Below the pieces are notes generated by a model. The model saw nothing but the letters and a program-made list of their open reading frames with translations. It was not told the origin of the DNA and did not search any database. Shown in pieces: positions 25,614-34,964 of a stretch of 64,000 nt of DNA (position 1 is its first letter; the number at the start of each line of letters is the position of its first letter). The position numbers and the translations under genes are program-made. This DNA is from Beijerinckiaceae bacterium (lineage in GTDB: Bacteria > Pseudomonadota > Alphaproteobacteria > Rhizobiales > Beijerinckiaceae): contig JAIETL010000042.1 of NCBI GenBank assembly GCA_019745195.1, positions 1 to 64,000 of the forward strand, written 5' to 3'.

Positions 25614-26758
25614 GCCGCCAGCCCTCCGGCCGCGCTGACCCGCCGCAGGTGATGCGTCGTGTCGCCGAACAGGCTCTCGATCATCGTCAGCCGCTTGAAG
25701 TAATGCGCGCCGAGATATTCCATCGTCATGCCGATGCCACCATGGAGCTGCACCGCCTCCTGCCCGACGAGCCGGCAGGAACGGTTCACCTGCACCTTGA
25801 CCGCCGAGAGCGCAGCCGCACGCTCGGCAGCGTCCGTGTGATCGACCATCATCGCCGCATAGGCCGCCATCGAGCGCGCCTGCTCCACGGCGATCAGCAT
25901 GTCGACGGCGCGGTGCTGCAGCACCTGGAACTGCGCGATCGGGCCGCCGAACTGCTGGCGCGTCTTCAGGTAATCGACGGTCAGCGCATGCAGCGCATCC
26001 ATGACGCCGACGGCCTCGGAGGCCAAAGCCGCGATGGCGAATTCGGCGACGCGTTCGAGGATCGGCAAGCCGCCCCCCTCGTCGCCGATCATGGCCTCGG
26101 CCGGGACAATCACGCCCGAAAAGGCGACCTCGGCGGCGCGCCCGCCATCCTGCGTCGGATAGCCATGGATTTTCACGCCCTCCGCATCGGCGGGGACGAG
26201 GAAGAGGCTGATGCCGTCATGGTCCCGGCGGCGGCCGGCGGTGCGTGCGCTGACGACGAGATGATGCGCGCTGTCGCCATGGATCACGACGCTCTTCGCG
26301 CCCTCCAGAACATAGCCCTCAGCCGTCTTGCGAGCTGTGGCCACCACATCGAACAGATCGTAGCGCGACTGTTTTTCGGTGAAGGCGAGCGCGAGTCGTG
26401 CAGTCCCCTCGACGATGCCGGGGATGACGCGCTCCTTCATCTGCGCCGAACCGCCGAGCCTGACCGCGCCGCCACCCAGCACCACCGTGGCGAGATAGGG
26501 CTCCAGCGCCAGCCCCCGGCCCAGCGCCTCCATCACCAGCAGCGTCTCGACAGGCCCTCCGCCGAAGCCGCCCTCCTCTTCGGAGAACGGAATGCCGAGC
26601 AGCCCCATCTCGGCGAAGCGCGCCCAGCCGGCTTTCGAAAAGCCGAGCGGCTCCTTCGCCAGTTTCTGGCGCGCCTCCAGCGAGCCGTAGCTCGAGGCGA
26701 TCAGCCGGTCGACGCCGTCCTTGAGCTGCGACTGTTCGGGGGAGAGGTCAAAGTCCAT
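25610..26758 (-). CDS. pimD: Acyl-CoA dehydrogenase, PimD-like
   Basis: FAD flavoenzyme of 382 aa for alpha,beta-dehydrogenation of an acyl-CoA. Three-part fold: helical N-terminus, beta middle with LALAFTEKQSRYD and a helical C-terminus containing QLHGGIGMTMEY. It follows another acyl-CoA dehydrogenase gene on the same strand, like the PimC/PimD pair proposed to form a heteromeric pimeloyl-CoA dehydrogenase. The symbol rests on the whole operon order; the substrate chain is inferred. Confidence 0.72.
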   Translation of the reverse strand: MDFDLSPEQSQLKDGVDRLIASSYGSLEARQKLAKEPLGFSKAGWARFAEMGLLGIPFSEEEGGFGGGPVETLLVMEALGRGLALEPYLATVVLGGGAVRLGGSAQMKERVIPGIVEGTARLALAFTEKQSRYDLFDVVATARKTAEGYVLEGAKSVVIHGDSAHHLVVSARTAGRRRDHDGISLFLVPADAEGVKIHGYPTQDGGRAAEVAFSGVIVPAEAMIGDEGGGLPILERVAEFAIAALASEAVGVMDALHALTVDYLKTRQQFGGPIAQFQVLQHRAVDMLIAVEQARSMAAYAAMMVDHTDAAERAAALSAVKVQVNRSCRLVGQEAVQLHGGIGMTMEYLGAHYFKRLTMIESLFGDTTHHLRRVSAAGGLAA

Positions 26759-26768
26759 GGCACACCGC

Positions 26769-26914
26769 GTGAGACTGCCTGAGAATTCGCCAGCGTGAGT
26801 CGGCTGGCGTGGATTTCGAGAACCGGAGCGGAGCGGACTTTTTGTCCGTGAGCACCGGAAGCGCAGAAAGCCGCGTCAGACGGCCTCGCTGGTAGAATTA
26901 TCGAGCAGTCTCAC
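26769..26914. repeat. Palindromic repeat, type G, overlapping the pimC stop
   Basis: Perfect 10-bp end arms GTGAGACTGC and GCAGTCTCAC enclose about 125 bp. Weaker pairing continues inward (GAGAATTC against GAATTATC), and the internal hairpin GCCAGCgtgagtcGGCTGGC is present. The right end contains the stop codon of the upstream acyl-CoA dehydrogenase gene, so the element fills the whole gap between the two dehydrogenase genes. Confidence 0.65.
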
Positions 26915-28110
26915 AACCCCAGCACCGCCTTGGCGATGATATTCTTCTGGATCTCGTTCGAGCCGCCATAGATCGAGACCTTGCGGTTGTTGAAATAACT
27001 CGCCGCTGACGCATCGGCCCAGTCGTAGTCGAACGGCCAATCATTGGTCAGGTCGCCCGAGCGCACGGGAGCCGCCAGCGCGAACGGCCCAGCCACCTCA
27101 AGCAGAAGCTCCGTCGTCGCCTGCTGGAGCTGCGAGCCCTTGATCTTCAGGATCGAGGAGGCCGGATCGGGCTTGCTGGAATCGCGCTTGCCTTGCGCCG
27201 CCACCACACGCATCTGCGTGATCTCCAGCGCCTTCAGTTCGATCTCGACCTCGGCCAGCCGCTCGCGGAAGGCGGCATCGTCCCACATCGTGCCATCGCC
27301 GGCCGGCATCTCTCTGGCCAGCCGCTTGATCCGCGCCAGCCGCTCCTTGGAGAGCCCGATGCGGGCGATGCCGGTGCGCTCGTTCGCCAGCAGGAACTTG
27401 GCGTAGTCCCAGCCCTTGTTCTCCTCGCCGACGAGATTCTCGACCGGCACCTTCACATTGTCGAAGAAGACTTCGTTGACCTCGTGCCGGCCCTCCAGCG
27501 TGATGATCGGCCTGACCGTGATGCCCGGCGTCTTCATGTCGATCAGGATGAAGGAGATCCCGGCCTGCTTCTTCGCCGCCGGGTCGGTGCGCACGAGGCA
27601 GAAAATCCAGTCGGCATGCTGGCCGAGCGTCGTCCAGGTCTTCTGGCCGTTGACGATGTAATGCTCGCCCTCGCGCACAGCCTTGGTCTTGAGCGAAGCG
27701 AGGTCGGAGCCCGCGCCGGGTTCTGAGAATCCCTGGCACCACCATTCGTCGAGATTGGCGATGCGGGCGAGGTGCTTTTCCTTTTGCGCCTGATTGCCGA
27801 AGGCGGCGATCACCGGCCCGACCATGTAGCAGTTGAACTGCAGCGGCAGCGGCACGGCCGCCAGCAGCATCTCCTCGGTGTAGATGTAGCGCTGGATCGG
27901 CGTCCAGTCCTTGCCGCCCCATTCCTTGGGCCAGTGCGGCACGGCCCAGCCCCTGGCGTTCATGATCCGCTGCGAGGTGACCATGTCGTCGCGCGAGAGA
28001 CCGCGCCCTTCGGAGACCTTTTTCCGGATTTCGGCGGGGATTTCGGTGCGAAAGAAAGTCCGCGCCTCGTCGCGGAACGCGGTTTCCTCGGGCGTGAAGC
28101 GCAGGTCCAT
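26911..28110 (-). CDS. pimC: Acyl-CoA dehydrogenase, PimC-like
   Basis: FAD-dependent acyl-CoA dehydrogenase of 399 aa. Landmarks are MDLRFTPEETAFRDEARTF at the start, CQGFSEPGAGSDLASLKTKA in the middle flavin-binding part, and IYGGSNEIQKNIIAKAVLGL at the C-terminus. AAAGGAT precedes the ATG. Size (larger of the pair) and place after the thiolase gene match pimC of the Rhodopseudomonas palustris operon. Confidence 0.75.
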   Translation of the reverse strand: MDLRFTPEETAFRDEARTFFRTEIPAEIRKKVSEGRGLSRDDMVTSQRIMNARGWAVPHWPKEWGGKDWTPIQRYIYTEEMLLAAVPLPLQFNCYMVGPVIAAFGNQAQKEKHLARIANLDEWWCQGFSEPGAGSDLASLKTKAVREGEHYIVNGQKTWTTLGQHADWIFCLVRTDPAAKKQAGISFILIDMKTPGITVRPIITLEGRHEVNEVFFDNVKVPVENLVGEENKGWDYAKFLLANERTGIARIGLSKERLARIKRLAREMPAGDGTMWDDAAFRERLAEVEIELKALEITQMRVVAAQGKRDSSKPDPASSILKIKGSQLQQATTELLLEVAGPFALAAPVRSGDLTNDWPFDYDWADASAASYFNNRKVSIYGGSNEIQKNIIAKAVLGL

Positions 28111-28149
28111 GATGGTATCCTTTCGACCGGACTTATCGGTTCACTCGGA

Positions 28150-28272
28150 AACACCACGTCATCCCGGACAAGCGGCGTAGCCGCGCCGATCCGGGATCCA
28201 TCATAGAGCACGATGGCCCTTTACGATGGATCCCGGAGCTTCGCTTCGCTGCGTCCGGGATGACGTGGTGTT
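28150..28272. repeat. Palindromic repeat, type B, copy 1
   Basis: Long inverted repeat with arms AACACCACGTCATCCCGGAC and GTCCGGGATGACGTGGTGTT. Internal hairpins are GCGGCgtaGCCGC and a CGCTTCGCTGCG-type block around the paired TCCGGGATCCATC and GATGGATCCCGGA. It lies between the thiolase and pimC-like genes. Confidence 0.88.
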
Positions 28273-28287
28273 TCGCTCGCAACATGA

Positions 28288-29472
28288 TCAGTGATTGATC
28301 TCGAACAGCCCGGCGCAGCCCATGCCGCCGGCGACGCACATCGTCACGACCGCATAGCGCGCCTTGCGGCGGCGGCCCTCCAGCAGCGCATGGCCGACGA
28401 GCCGCGCGCCGCTCATGCCGAAGGGATGGCCGACCGAGATCGCCCCGCCATTGACGTTGACCTTGTCGGGATCGATGCCGAGCGTGTCGCGACAATAGAG
28501 CGACTGCGAGGCGAAGGCCTCGTTCAGCTCCCAAAGGTCGATATCGGAAACCTTCAGGCCGTTGCGCTCCAGCAGGCGTGGCACGGCAAACACCGGCCCG
28601 ATGCCCATCTCGTCAGGCTCGCAGCCGGCCGAGGCGAAACCGCGGAAGACGCCGAGCGGACTCAAGCCCCGCCGCGCCGCTTCCTGGGCCGACATCACAA
28701 CGCTGGCGGACGCCCCGTCCGAAAGCTGGCTGGCATTGCCTGCGGTGATGAACTGATCCTCGCCGCGCACGGGCTTGAGCTTCAGCAGCCCTTCCAGCGT
28801 GGTGTCGGGCCGGTTGCCCTCGTCCTTGTCGAGCGTGACCTCTTCCATGCGCGTCTCGCCACTGGCCTTGTCGGTGACGACCATGGTCGCCGACATCGGC
28901 ACGATCTCCTCAGCGAAGAGCTGGCGCTGCTGCGCCGACGCCGTGCGACGCTGGCTCTCCAGCGAGAATTCATCCTGCGCCTGCCGGGAGATGCCGTAGC
29001 GGCTCGCCACGATATCGGCAGTCTCGATCATCGAAGTGTAGATCTGCGGCTTGTTGGCCATCAGCCAGTCGTTCTGGGTCAACTCGCGCTTGACCTGCGG
29101 CTGGACGAGCGAGATCGACTCGACCCCGCCGCCGACGGCGACCGGCACGCCGTCCATGACCACACGCCGCGCCGCATGGGCGATCGCCTCCAGCCCCGAG
29201 GCGCAGAAGCGGCTGACCGTGACGCCGGCCGACTGCACCGGGATGCCGGCCACCAGAGCGGCATGGCGCGCGACATTGCCGCCGGTCGCGGCTTCCGGAT
29301 AGCCGCAGCCCATGACGACCTCCTCGACGGCCGCGCCCTCCACGCCGGCGCGTTCGAGCGCGTGCCGGATCGCGTGAGCCGCCATGTCGGCGCCCTTGGT
29401 CTGGTTGAACGCCCCCCGGAAAGCCTTGCCGATCGGCGTGCGGGCGGTGGAGACGATGACGGCTTCGGTCAT
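28288..29472 (-). CDS. pimB: Acetyl-CoA acyltransferase (thiolase), PimB-like
   Basis: Cleaves 3-ketoacyl-CoA with CoA to give acetyl-CoA and a shortened acyl-CoA. The 394-aa protein has nucleophile Cys90 ([11 protein letters not shown]), His349 ([11 protein letters not shown]) and the second catalytic Cys379 (MCVAGGMG). The catalytic NEAF motif (ELNEAFA) is also present. It follows the CoA ligase gene on the same strand, the pimA-pimB order. Confidence 0.85.
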   Translation of the reverse strand: MTEAVIVSTARTPIGKAFRGAFNQTKGADMAAHAIRHALERAGVEGAAVEEVVMGCGYPEAATGGNVARHAALVAGIPVQSAGVTVSRFCASGLEAIAHAARRVVMDGVPVAVGGGVESISLVQPQVKRELTQNDWLMANKPQIYTSMIETADIVASRYGISRQAQDEFSLESQRRTASAQQRQLFAEEIVPMSATMVVTDKASGETRMEEVTLDKDEGNRPDTTLEGLLKLKPVRGEDQFITAGNASQLSDGASASVVMSAQEAARRGLSPLGVFRGFASAGCEPDEMGIGPVFAVPRLLERNGLKVSDIDLWELNEAFASQSLYCRDTLGIDPDKVNVNGGAISVGHPFGMSGARLVGHALLEGRRRKARYAVVTMCVAGGMGCAGLFEINH

Positions 29473-29515
29473 GGTGTGTCCTGGAAAATGATGTTCTGGC
29501 CGGAATTTTCTACGC

Positions 29516-29592
29516 CGTCATTGCGAGTGCAGCGAAGCAATCCAGCGGGCTCGCGCAAACCTCTGGATTGCTTCGCTACGCTCGCAATGACG
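29516..29592. repeat. Palindromic repeat, type C (cattgcgag)
   Basis: A 77-bp inverted repeat with arms CGTCATTGCGAGtgcAGCGAAGCAATCCAG and their complement ending in CTCGCAATGACG (arms described by their ends; the inner CAATCCAG pairs with CTGGATTG). It sits between the ligase and thiolase genes. Very similar elements are widespread in Hyphomicrobiales. Confidence 0.85.
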
Positions 29593-29605
29593 TTGAGGGC
29601 GCTCG

Positions 29606-31282
29606 TCATGCTGCAGTATCCTTGGCCGCCTGCTTCTGTTGTTCCTCGGCGACCAGCACTTTCGCCAGCAGCTTGCCCGCCGCGCTACGCGGCAGCGAGT
29701 CGCGGAATTCGAGCGCGCGCGGCATTTCGTGGCGGCCGAGGCGGTCCTTCAGAAAGACCAGCAATTCGTCCAGCGTAAAGGGCTCGCGCCCGGCCTTGAG
29801 CTTGACGAAAGCCTTCGCCGCCTGGCCGCGATAGGCGTCGTCGATGCCGATCACCACGACCTCCTGCACGCTCGGATGCTCGTAGATCGCGCTCTCGATC
29901 GCCACCGGATAGACGTTGAAGCCGCTGGAGATGATCATGTTCTTGCGTCGGTCGACGATGTCGAACAGCCCGTTCTCGTCCATCCGCCCGAGATCGCCGG
30001 TCAGGAACCAGCCCCCGTGGAAGACTTCCGCCGTGCCTTCGGGGTCGTCGAGATAGCCCTTGAAGACGTTGGGGCCCCTGATCGCGATCTCGCCGATCTC
30101 GCCGGGTGGAAAATCGTCGCGCTCGGGTTCCAGCGAGACGATCTTCATCGTGATGCCGGGCAGCGGCACGCCGATCAGGCCCGGCCGCAGTGCGGCGTCG
30201 CCGGGCACGCGCGCGCCGGCGGGCGCGATCTCGGTCATGCCCCAGCCGCCATGGACGCGCTTGCCCAGGATACCCTCGAGCCGGCTCTGGACCTCGAACG
30301 GCATCGGCGCGCCGCCCGAAATGCTCGAGCGCAGCGACGAGAAATCGACGTTCGCGACGCCGGGATGGTTCAGTACGGCGATCCACATCGTCGGCACGCC
30401 GGGGAAGACCGTGGCGCGTTTCTCCTCGATGTCGGCGAGGACCCCATCGACGTCGAAGCGCTGGCGCAGCAGGATGGTGTTGCCGTCGCGAATGTGCCGC
30501 AGCAGCACCGTCGTCAGCGCGTAGATGTGGAACAGGGGCAGCACGCAGATGACCTTTTGCGCGCCCGGCTCCAGCCGCTCGCCATCGCTCCAGAGTCGGT
30601 AGATGTTCACCGCCGCGACGAGGTTGCCATGCGTCAGCATCGCCGCCTTCGGCAGGCCGGTGGTGCCGCCGGTAAACTGGAGCAGCATCAGGTCGTCGGG
30701 CGTCACGATCGGCCATGACGGTGGCGGTTCCGCCAGCATCAGAGCATCGAGTTTCGCGACATCGCCATGCTCAGGGACAGGCAACGGCGCGGTCTCGGAC
30801 ACGCCCCAGCGCCCATCCTCGCCGACGAGCAGGCGCGGCACGAGCCCGCCTTCGAGCAGCTTCAGCGCGTTGGGCAGGAAGCCCGGCAGGTTGGTGGTGA
30901 CGAGACGGACGGGCTTCGAGACCTTCAGCTTGTGTTCGAGTTCGCGCGGCGCATCCAGCGCCGAGAGATGCACTACGGTCGCGCCACAGCGCGCGGTCGC
31001 AAAGAAGGCGATCGGATGCCAGAGCGTGTTGGGCAGCAGCAGCGCGACCCGGTCGCCCGGCTTGACCCCGTCGGCGATCAGCCCGCCGGCGAGCAGCGCG
31101 ACCAGCGCGTCGAACTCGCCATAGCTCAATTCATGGCTTCGGAAGACGAACGCCTTGGCGTCGGGCGTATCCGCCACCGGCGCGGCCAGAAGCTGCGGCA
31201 CCGTGCCGGTCCCGATCGGCGCATCCCAGTCACAGGCATGCGGGAAGCGCTCCTGCCAGATCGGGCGGGCCGACCCGCTCAC
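29606..31282 (-). CDS. pimA: Acyl-CoA ligase (AMP-forming), PimA-like
   Basis: Activates a carboxylic acid to its CoA thioester with ATP. The 558-aa ANL enzyme has the P-loop TGGTTGLPK (204-212), the WGMTEIAP block, GWFLTGDLGRMDENG and the hinge DRRKNMIISSGFNVYP. The C-terminal catalytic Lys lies in PRSAAGKLLAKVL. It overlaps the upstream pimF-like gene by ATGA. Sequence alone does not separate fatty-acid from dicarboxylate ligases; operon order suggests a medium-chain or dicarboxylic acid. Confidence 0.82.
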   Translation of the reverse strand: MSGSARPIWQERFPHACDWDAPIGTGTVPQLLAAPVADTPDAKAFVFRSHELSYGEFDALVALLAGGLIADGVKPGDRVALLLPNTLWHPIAFFATARCGATVVHLSALDAPRELEHKLKVSKPVRLVTTNLPGFLPNALKLLEGGLVPRLLVGEDGRWGVSETAPLPVPEHGDVAKLDALMLAEPPPSWPIVTPDDLMLLQFTGGTTGLPKAAMLTHGNLVAAVNIYRLWSDGERLEPGAQKVICVLPLFHIYALTTVLLRHIRDGNTILLRQRFDVDGVLADIEEKRATVFPGVPTMWIAVLNHPGVANVDFSSLRSSISGGAPMPFEVQSRLEGILGKRVHGGWGMTEIAPAGARVPGDAALRPGLIGVPLPGITMKIVSLEPERDDFPPGEIGEIAIRGPNVFKGYLDDPEGTAEVFHGGWFLTGDLGRMDENGLFDIVDRRKNMIISSGFNVYPVAIESAIYEHPSVQEVVVIGIDDAYRGQAAKAFVKLKAGREPFTLDELLVFLKDRLGRHEMPRALEFRDSLPRSAAGKLLAKVLVAEEQQKQAAKDTAA

Positions 31283-33357
31283 GCGGCCCTGACCTTCAGT
31301 TCCGAGAAGGTCTTGCCCTCGGCCGCGAGCCTGCGCAGGAGAGCGGCCGGCTCCAGCGCCGTGTCGCTGCTCTCCGCAGCCTGTTCCTCCAGCCGCCTGA
31401 CGATCACGTCGAGCCCAACGCTGTCGGCCCAGTGCATCGGGCCGCCGCGCCAGGCCGGCCAGTTGTAGCCGTTGAGCCAGATGATATCGATGTCGCCGGG
31501 CCGGGTTGCGATGCCCTCCTCCAGAATGCGCGCGCCTTCGTTGACCATCGGGTCGAGCAGGCGCGCGAGGATCTCGGCTTGCGTGAAGCTGCGCCGCGTC
31601 ACGCCCTGCTCCTTCGAGATGCAGGCGATCAGCGCCTCCACCTCCGGGTCGCGCTCGCCTGCGCGCGCGCCCTCGGGATAGATGTAGTAGCCGCGTCCGG
31701 TCTTCTGGCCGAACCAGCCTGCCTCGCAGATCGCATCCGCCACTGCGGCCGTCTTGCCGCGCGATTTTCGCGTGCGCCAGCCGATGTCGTTGCCGGCGAG
31801 GTCCGACATCGCGAACGGCCCCATCTTGAAGCCGAAGCCCGTCAGCGCCGCATCCACTTCATGAGGGAGAGCGCCGGCGATCAGCAGCCGCTCGGCGGCC
31901 CGCGTGCGCTGCTCCAGCATGCGGTTGCCGACGAAGCCGAAACCGTTGCCGACCACGACCGGGACCTTGCCGAGCTTGCGCGCCAGCGAAACCGCGGTCG
32001 CCACGACATCGTCGGCGACGCCGGTGGGCCGCACGATCTCCAGCAGCTTCATGACATTGGCCGGGCTGAAGAAATGCATGCCGAGCACATCCTGCGGGCG
32101 GTTTGTCGCGGCGGCGATGGTGGGTATGTCGAGGTAGGAGGTGTTGCTGGCGAGGATAGCGCCGGGCTTCACGATGGCGTCGAGCGCGCTGAAAATTTCC
32201 TGCTTGACGCCCATCTCCTCAAACGCCGCCTCGACCACGATATCGGCTCCGGCAGCCGCCTGCAGGCCCACGGCCGGTGTGATCAGCGCGAGCCGCCTGT
32301 CGCGGTTCTCCGGCGTCAGCGAGCCGCGCGTCACCGACATCTCGTAGATCGCAGCGACCCGGTTGATCCCATTGTCGATCTGCGCCTGCTGCTGCTCGAT
32401 CAGCGTCACCGGGATGCCGGCATTGGCGAAGCACATCGCGATGCCGCCGCCCATCGTGCCGGCCCCGATCACAGCCGCCGACGCGATCGGCCGTTCCGCC
32501 GTCCCCGGAGCGATGCCAGGGATCTTCGCGGCCTCGCGCTCGGCGAAGAAGACATGGCGCAGCGCCTTCGAGCGCTCATCGGCGACGAGCTTCAGGAAAA
32601 GCGCCCTCTCAGCCGCCAGCCCCTCCGCGAAGGACCGCGTGAAGACGTTGCGCACCGCCTCGACCAGCGCCATCGCATTGGGCATGTCGCCGGACTTCTT
32701 CGTCGCATCCAATGCGAGTGCCTCGAACGCCGCTCGGTCCTCCGGTGTCAGCCTGTCTTCCTGCTCACCGGTCCGGCGCGGCGCGCCCTTCGCGGCAAGC
32801 CGCTGCGCCAGCGCGACGGCGGCCGCGACCACATCGTCGCTGACCTCATCGACCAGACCAAGCGCAAGAGCCTTTTCGCCGGAGACGGGCTCGCCGGACA
32901 GCATCATCGGAAATGCTTTTGCCGCGCCGACCAGCCGGGGCAGCCGCTGCGTGCCGCCGGCGCCGGGAATGATGCCGAGCTTGATCTCCGGCAGGCCGAG
33001 CTTCGCGGCAGGCGCGGCAACGCGGGCGTGGCAGGCGAGCGCGACTTCCAGTCCGCCGCCAAGCGCCGCGCCCTGGATCGCAGCCACGACCGGCTTCGCG
33101 CAGCCCTCGATTGCATCGAGCACGTCGGGCAGGATCGGCGCGACGGGGGGCTTGCCGAACTCGGATATGTCCGCCCCCGCGATGAAGGCGCGGCCTGCCG
33201 CGGCGATCACGATCGCGTCGATGCCGGCGTCGGACGCAGCCGATTCGACCGCGGCCTTGAGGTCGGCGCGCAAGCTGGCCGCGAGCGCATTGACGGGCGG
33301 ATTGTCGATTGTCAGGATCGCGATCGCGCCACGTTTCGCGGTCTGGACGGTCTGCAT
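31279..33357 (-). CDS. pimF: Bifunctional enoyl-CoA hydratase / 3-hydroxyacyl-CoA dehydrogenase, PimF-like
   Basis: Two consecutive beta-oxidation steps in one 692-aa protein. The N-terminal hydratase domain (about 1-190) has the oxyanion segment [10 protein letters not shown] with Glu104 and the second catalytic Glu124 ([20 protein letters not shown]). The dehydrogenase domain starts at about 295 with the NAD site GAGTMGGG (298-305) and has [17 protein letters not shown] with the catalytic His. The ATG at 33357 has GAGGA upstream; the frame is open 18 codons further across the operator. First gene of the minus-strand operon. Confidence 0.88.
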   Translation of the reverse strand: MQTVQTAKRGAIAILTIDNPPVNALAASLRADLKAAVESAASDAGIDAIVIAAAGRAFIAGADISEFGKPPVAPILPDVLDAIEGCAKPVVAAIQGAALGGGLEVALACHARVAAPAAKLGLPEIKLGIIPGAGGTQRLPRLVGAAKAFPMMLSGEPVSGEKALALGLVDEVSDDVVAAAVALAQRLAAKGAPRRTGEQEDRLTPEDRAAFEALALDATKKSGDMPNAMALVEAVRNVFTRSFAEGLAAERALFLKLVADERSKALRHVFFAEREAAKIPGIAPGTAERPIASAAVIGAGTMGGGIAMCFANAGIPVTLIEQQQAQIDNGINRVAAIYEMSVTRGSLTPENRDRRLALITPAVGLQAAAGADIVVEAAFEEMGVKQEIFSALDAIVKPGAILASNTSYLDIPTIAAATNRPQDVLGMHFFSPANVMKLLEIVRPTGVADDVVATAVSLARKLGKVPVVVGNGFGFVGNRMLEQRTRAAERLLIAGALPHEVDAALTGFGFKMGPFAMSDLAGNDIGWRTRKSRGKTAAVADAICEAGWFGQKTGRGYYIYPEGARAGERDPEVEALIACISKEQGVTRRSFTQAEILARLLDPMVNEGARILEEGIATRPGDIDIIWLNGYNWPAWRGGPMHWADSVGLDVIVRRLEEQAAESSDTALEPAALLRRLAAEGKTFSELKVRAA

Positions 33358-33382
33358 GGGCGTCGTCCTCGAAGGCCTAATT

Positions 33383-33399
33383 GTTCTGCACTGCAGAAC
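33383..33399. promoter_or_regulatory. Perfect 17-bp palindrome, candidate operator of the pim-like operon
   Basis: GTTCTGCA-c-TGCAGAAC is a perfect 8-bp inverted repeat with one central base. It lies 26 bases upstream of the pimF-like start and just downstream of a sigma70-like promoter, where a bound protein would block transcription. Shape and length resemble IclR-family operators, and an IclR gene is encoded 7 kb away in the divergent arm. Confidence 0.55.
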
Positions 33400-33421
33400 G
33401 CATGTCTGCATGAATGGCTGC

Positions 33422-33450
33422 TAGGAAGAGCCCACAGCCCGATTTGTCAA
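33422..33450 (-). promoter_or_regulatory. Probable promoter of the pim-like operon
   Basis: On the minus strand TTGACA (33450-33445) and TTCCTA (33427-33422) are separated by exactly 17 bp. The -35 is perfect; the -10 is poor. The predicted transcription start falls near 33414, about 15 to 30 bases ahead of the palindrome. Confidence 0.45.
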
Positions 33451-33611
33451 GGGTTCGGCTGACAGGCTTGGCTCCCCGCGGCACCCATGCTGCATCGCGG
33501 AATTCATGCCCGTCGCCTTGACCGTTTGCGAAACGCCATGTCATGCCTGTCGCCAGTGCCGCGTCGCGCCGACCCCGAGGCTGCGATGAAGAAGCAATCC
33601 GGAGGAACGCC

Positions 33612-34787
33612 ATGACCCGCAGGAACTTTCTGACTTCGACGCTGATCGCCGGCTTCGCCGCGAGCTTCGCATGGAGCCCGGTTGCGAGCGCCGAGGAGAT
33701 CCAGGTCGGCTCGCACATGCCGCTGACGGGCTCGCTGGCGCGCTCGGGGCAGTCGTTTCGCGAAGGCATGCTGGTCGCGGTCAAGATGTACAACGACTCG
33801 CAGACCAAGCACCAGATCAAGGTCACCCTGATCGACGACGAGACCCAGCCGGCCAAGGCGGTGGGCGCGGTCGAGAAACTGGCCTCCGACGGCGCGGTCG
33901 CAATCCTCGGCGGCTACGGCTCCAACATCGTCGGCCCAGCCTCGGACACCGCCAACCGGCTCGGCAAGGTCTACATCACCGCCGGCGCGGTCAGCGAGGA
34001 ACTGGTCCAGCGCGGCAACAAGAACTTCTTCCGGATCAACAACAATGCCGGCTATCTGCGCGGCTTCGAGGGCATGGTCGAGGAGCTGAAAGCGCAAAGC
34101 GTCTCCATCGTCGCCTCGACGCGCGAGGCCCCGATGCTGCTCGCAAAGGGGCTCGAGGAGAGCCTTGCGAAGAAGAACGTCAAGGTCACCCTGCATCCCT
34201 TCGACCCCGCGATCACCGACTTCAAGCCGATCATCAACAAGGTGAAGCTGCAGGACAAGTCCGAGATCATCTTCATGTCGGCCTATGAGAACGACTATGT
34301 CGGCATCATCCGGGCCGCCAAGGTGCTCAAGCCCGGCGTCAAGCTGATCTCGGGGGCGTGGTCTCTGGCGATCCCGAAAATGTATCAGGACTTCCCCGAC
34401 CTGATGCAGAACGTCGTCGGCACCACGCCGCTGCCCTATCCCGTCGACATGAAGGACGCCGAGGGCCAGGCCTTCGTCGCCGCCTTCAAGACGATGTTCA
34501 ACAAGGACATCGACTACGCCGCGACGCTCTCCTTCGTGAAGACGATGGTGCTGTGCGAGGCGCTCGGCCGCGCCGCCGACGCAGGCACGCTCAAGACCGG
34601 CGGCCTCGCCGATGAGGTCCGCAAGACCAAACGCTCCTCGGTGCTCGGCCCGATCGCCTTCAACGAGACCGGCGACAACCCCAACTTCACCCTCGCCATG
34701 GGCCAGCACCGCGAGGGCAAGATCGTGCTGGTCTCGCCGGCCGAGCAGGCCACGGGCAAGATCGCCTATCCCGGTTTGCCCTGGTGA
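33612..34787 (+). CDS. Branched-chain-type ABC transporter substrate-binding protein
   Basis: Periplasmic receptor of 391 aa in the LivJ/LivK (family 1-type) class. The N-terminus MTRRNFLTSTLIAGFAAS is a twin-arginine signal ending near ASAEE. The mature part opens IQVGSHMPLTGSLARSGQ and has GGYGSNIVGPASDTANR. GGAGG precedes the ATG. Members of this class bind amino acids but also aromatic and aliphatic acids; placed divergent to the pim-like operon, a dicarboxylate or fatty acid ligand is a reasonable inference. Confidence 0.88.
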   Translation: MTRRNFLTSTLIAGFAASFAWSPVASAEEIQVGSHMPLTGSLARSGQSFREGMLVAVKMYNDSQTKHQIKVTLIDDETQPAKAVGAVEKLASDGAVAILGGYGSNIVGPASDTANRLGKVYITAGAVSEELVQRGNKNFFRINNNAGYLRGFEGMVEELKAQSVSIVASTREAPMLLAKGLEESLAKKNVKVTLHPFDPAITDFKPIINKVKLQDKSEIIFMSAYENDYVGIIRAAKVLKPGVKLISGAWSLAIPKMYQDFPDLMQNVVGTTPLPYPVDMKDAEGQAFVAAFKTMFNKDIDYAATLSFVKTMVLCEALGRAADAGTLKTGGLADEVRKTKRSSVLGPIAFNETGDNPNFTLAMGQHREGKIVLVSPAEQATGKIAYPGLPW

Positions 34788-34817
34788 GGTGAAGCTGACC
34801 TGACCCACACCTTCCCC

Positions 34818-34927
34818 CGTCATCCCGGACAAGCGGCGAAGCCGCGCCGCTCCGGGATCCATCATAGAGCGCCGACTGAACTCTAGGATGGATCCCGGAT
34901 CTCCGCTTCGCTGCGTCCGGGATGACG
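34818..34927. repeat. Palindromic repeat, type B, copy 2
   Basis: Arms CGTCATCCCGGAC and GTCCGGGATGACG, with GCGGCgaaGCCGC and the paired TCCGGGATCCATC / GATGGATCCCGGA inside. It lies between the binding-protein gene and livH, where it may lower expression of the membrane genes relative to the receptor. Confidence 0.88.
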
Positions 34928-34964
34928 TGGAGTTTTTGTCGAAGACCGGATTTGCGCCGCCCCC

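Noticed and set aside
31432-33462. 676-codon open frame on the plus strand
   Set aside because: Antisense to the clear pimF-like gene, with no family features.
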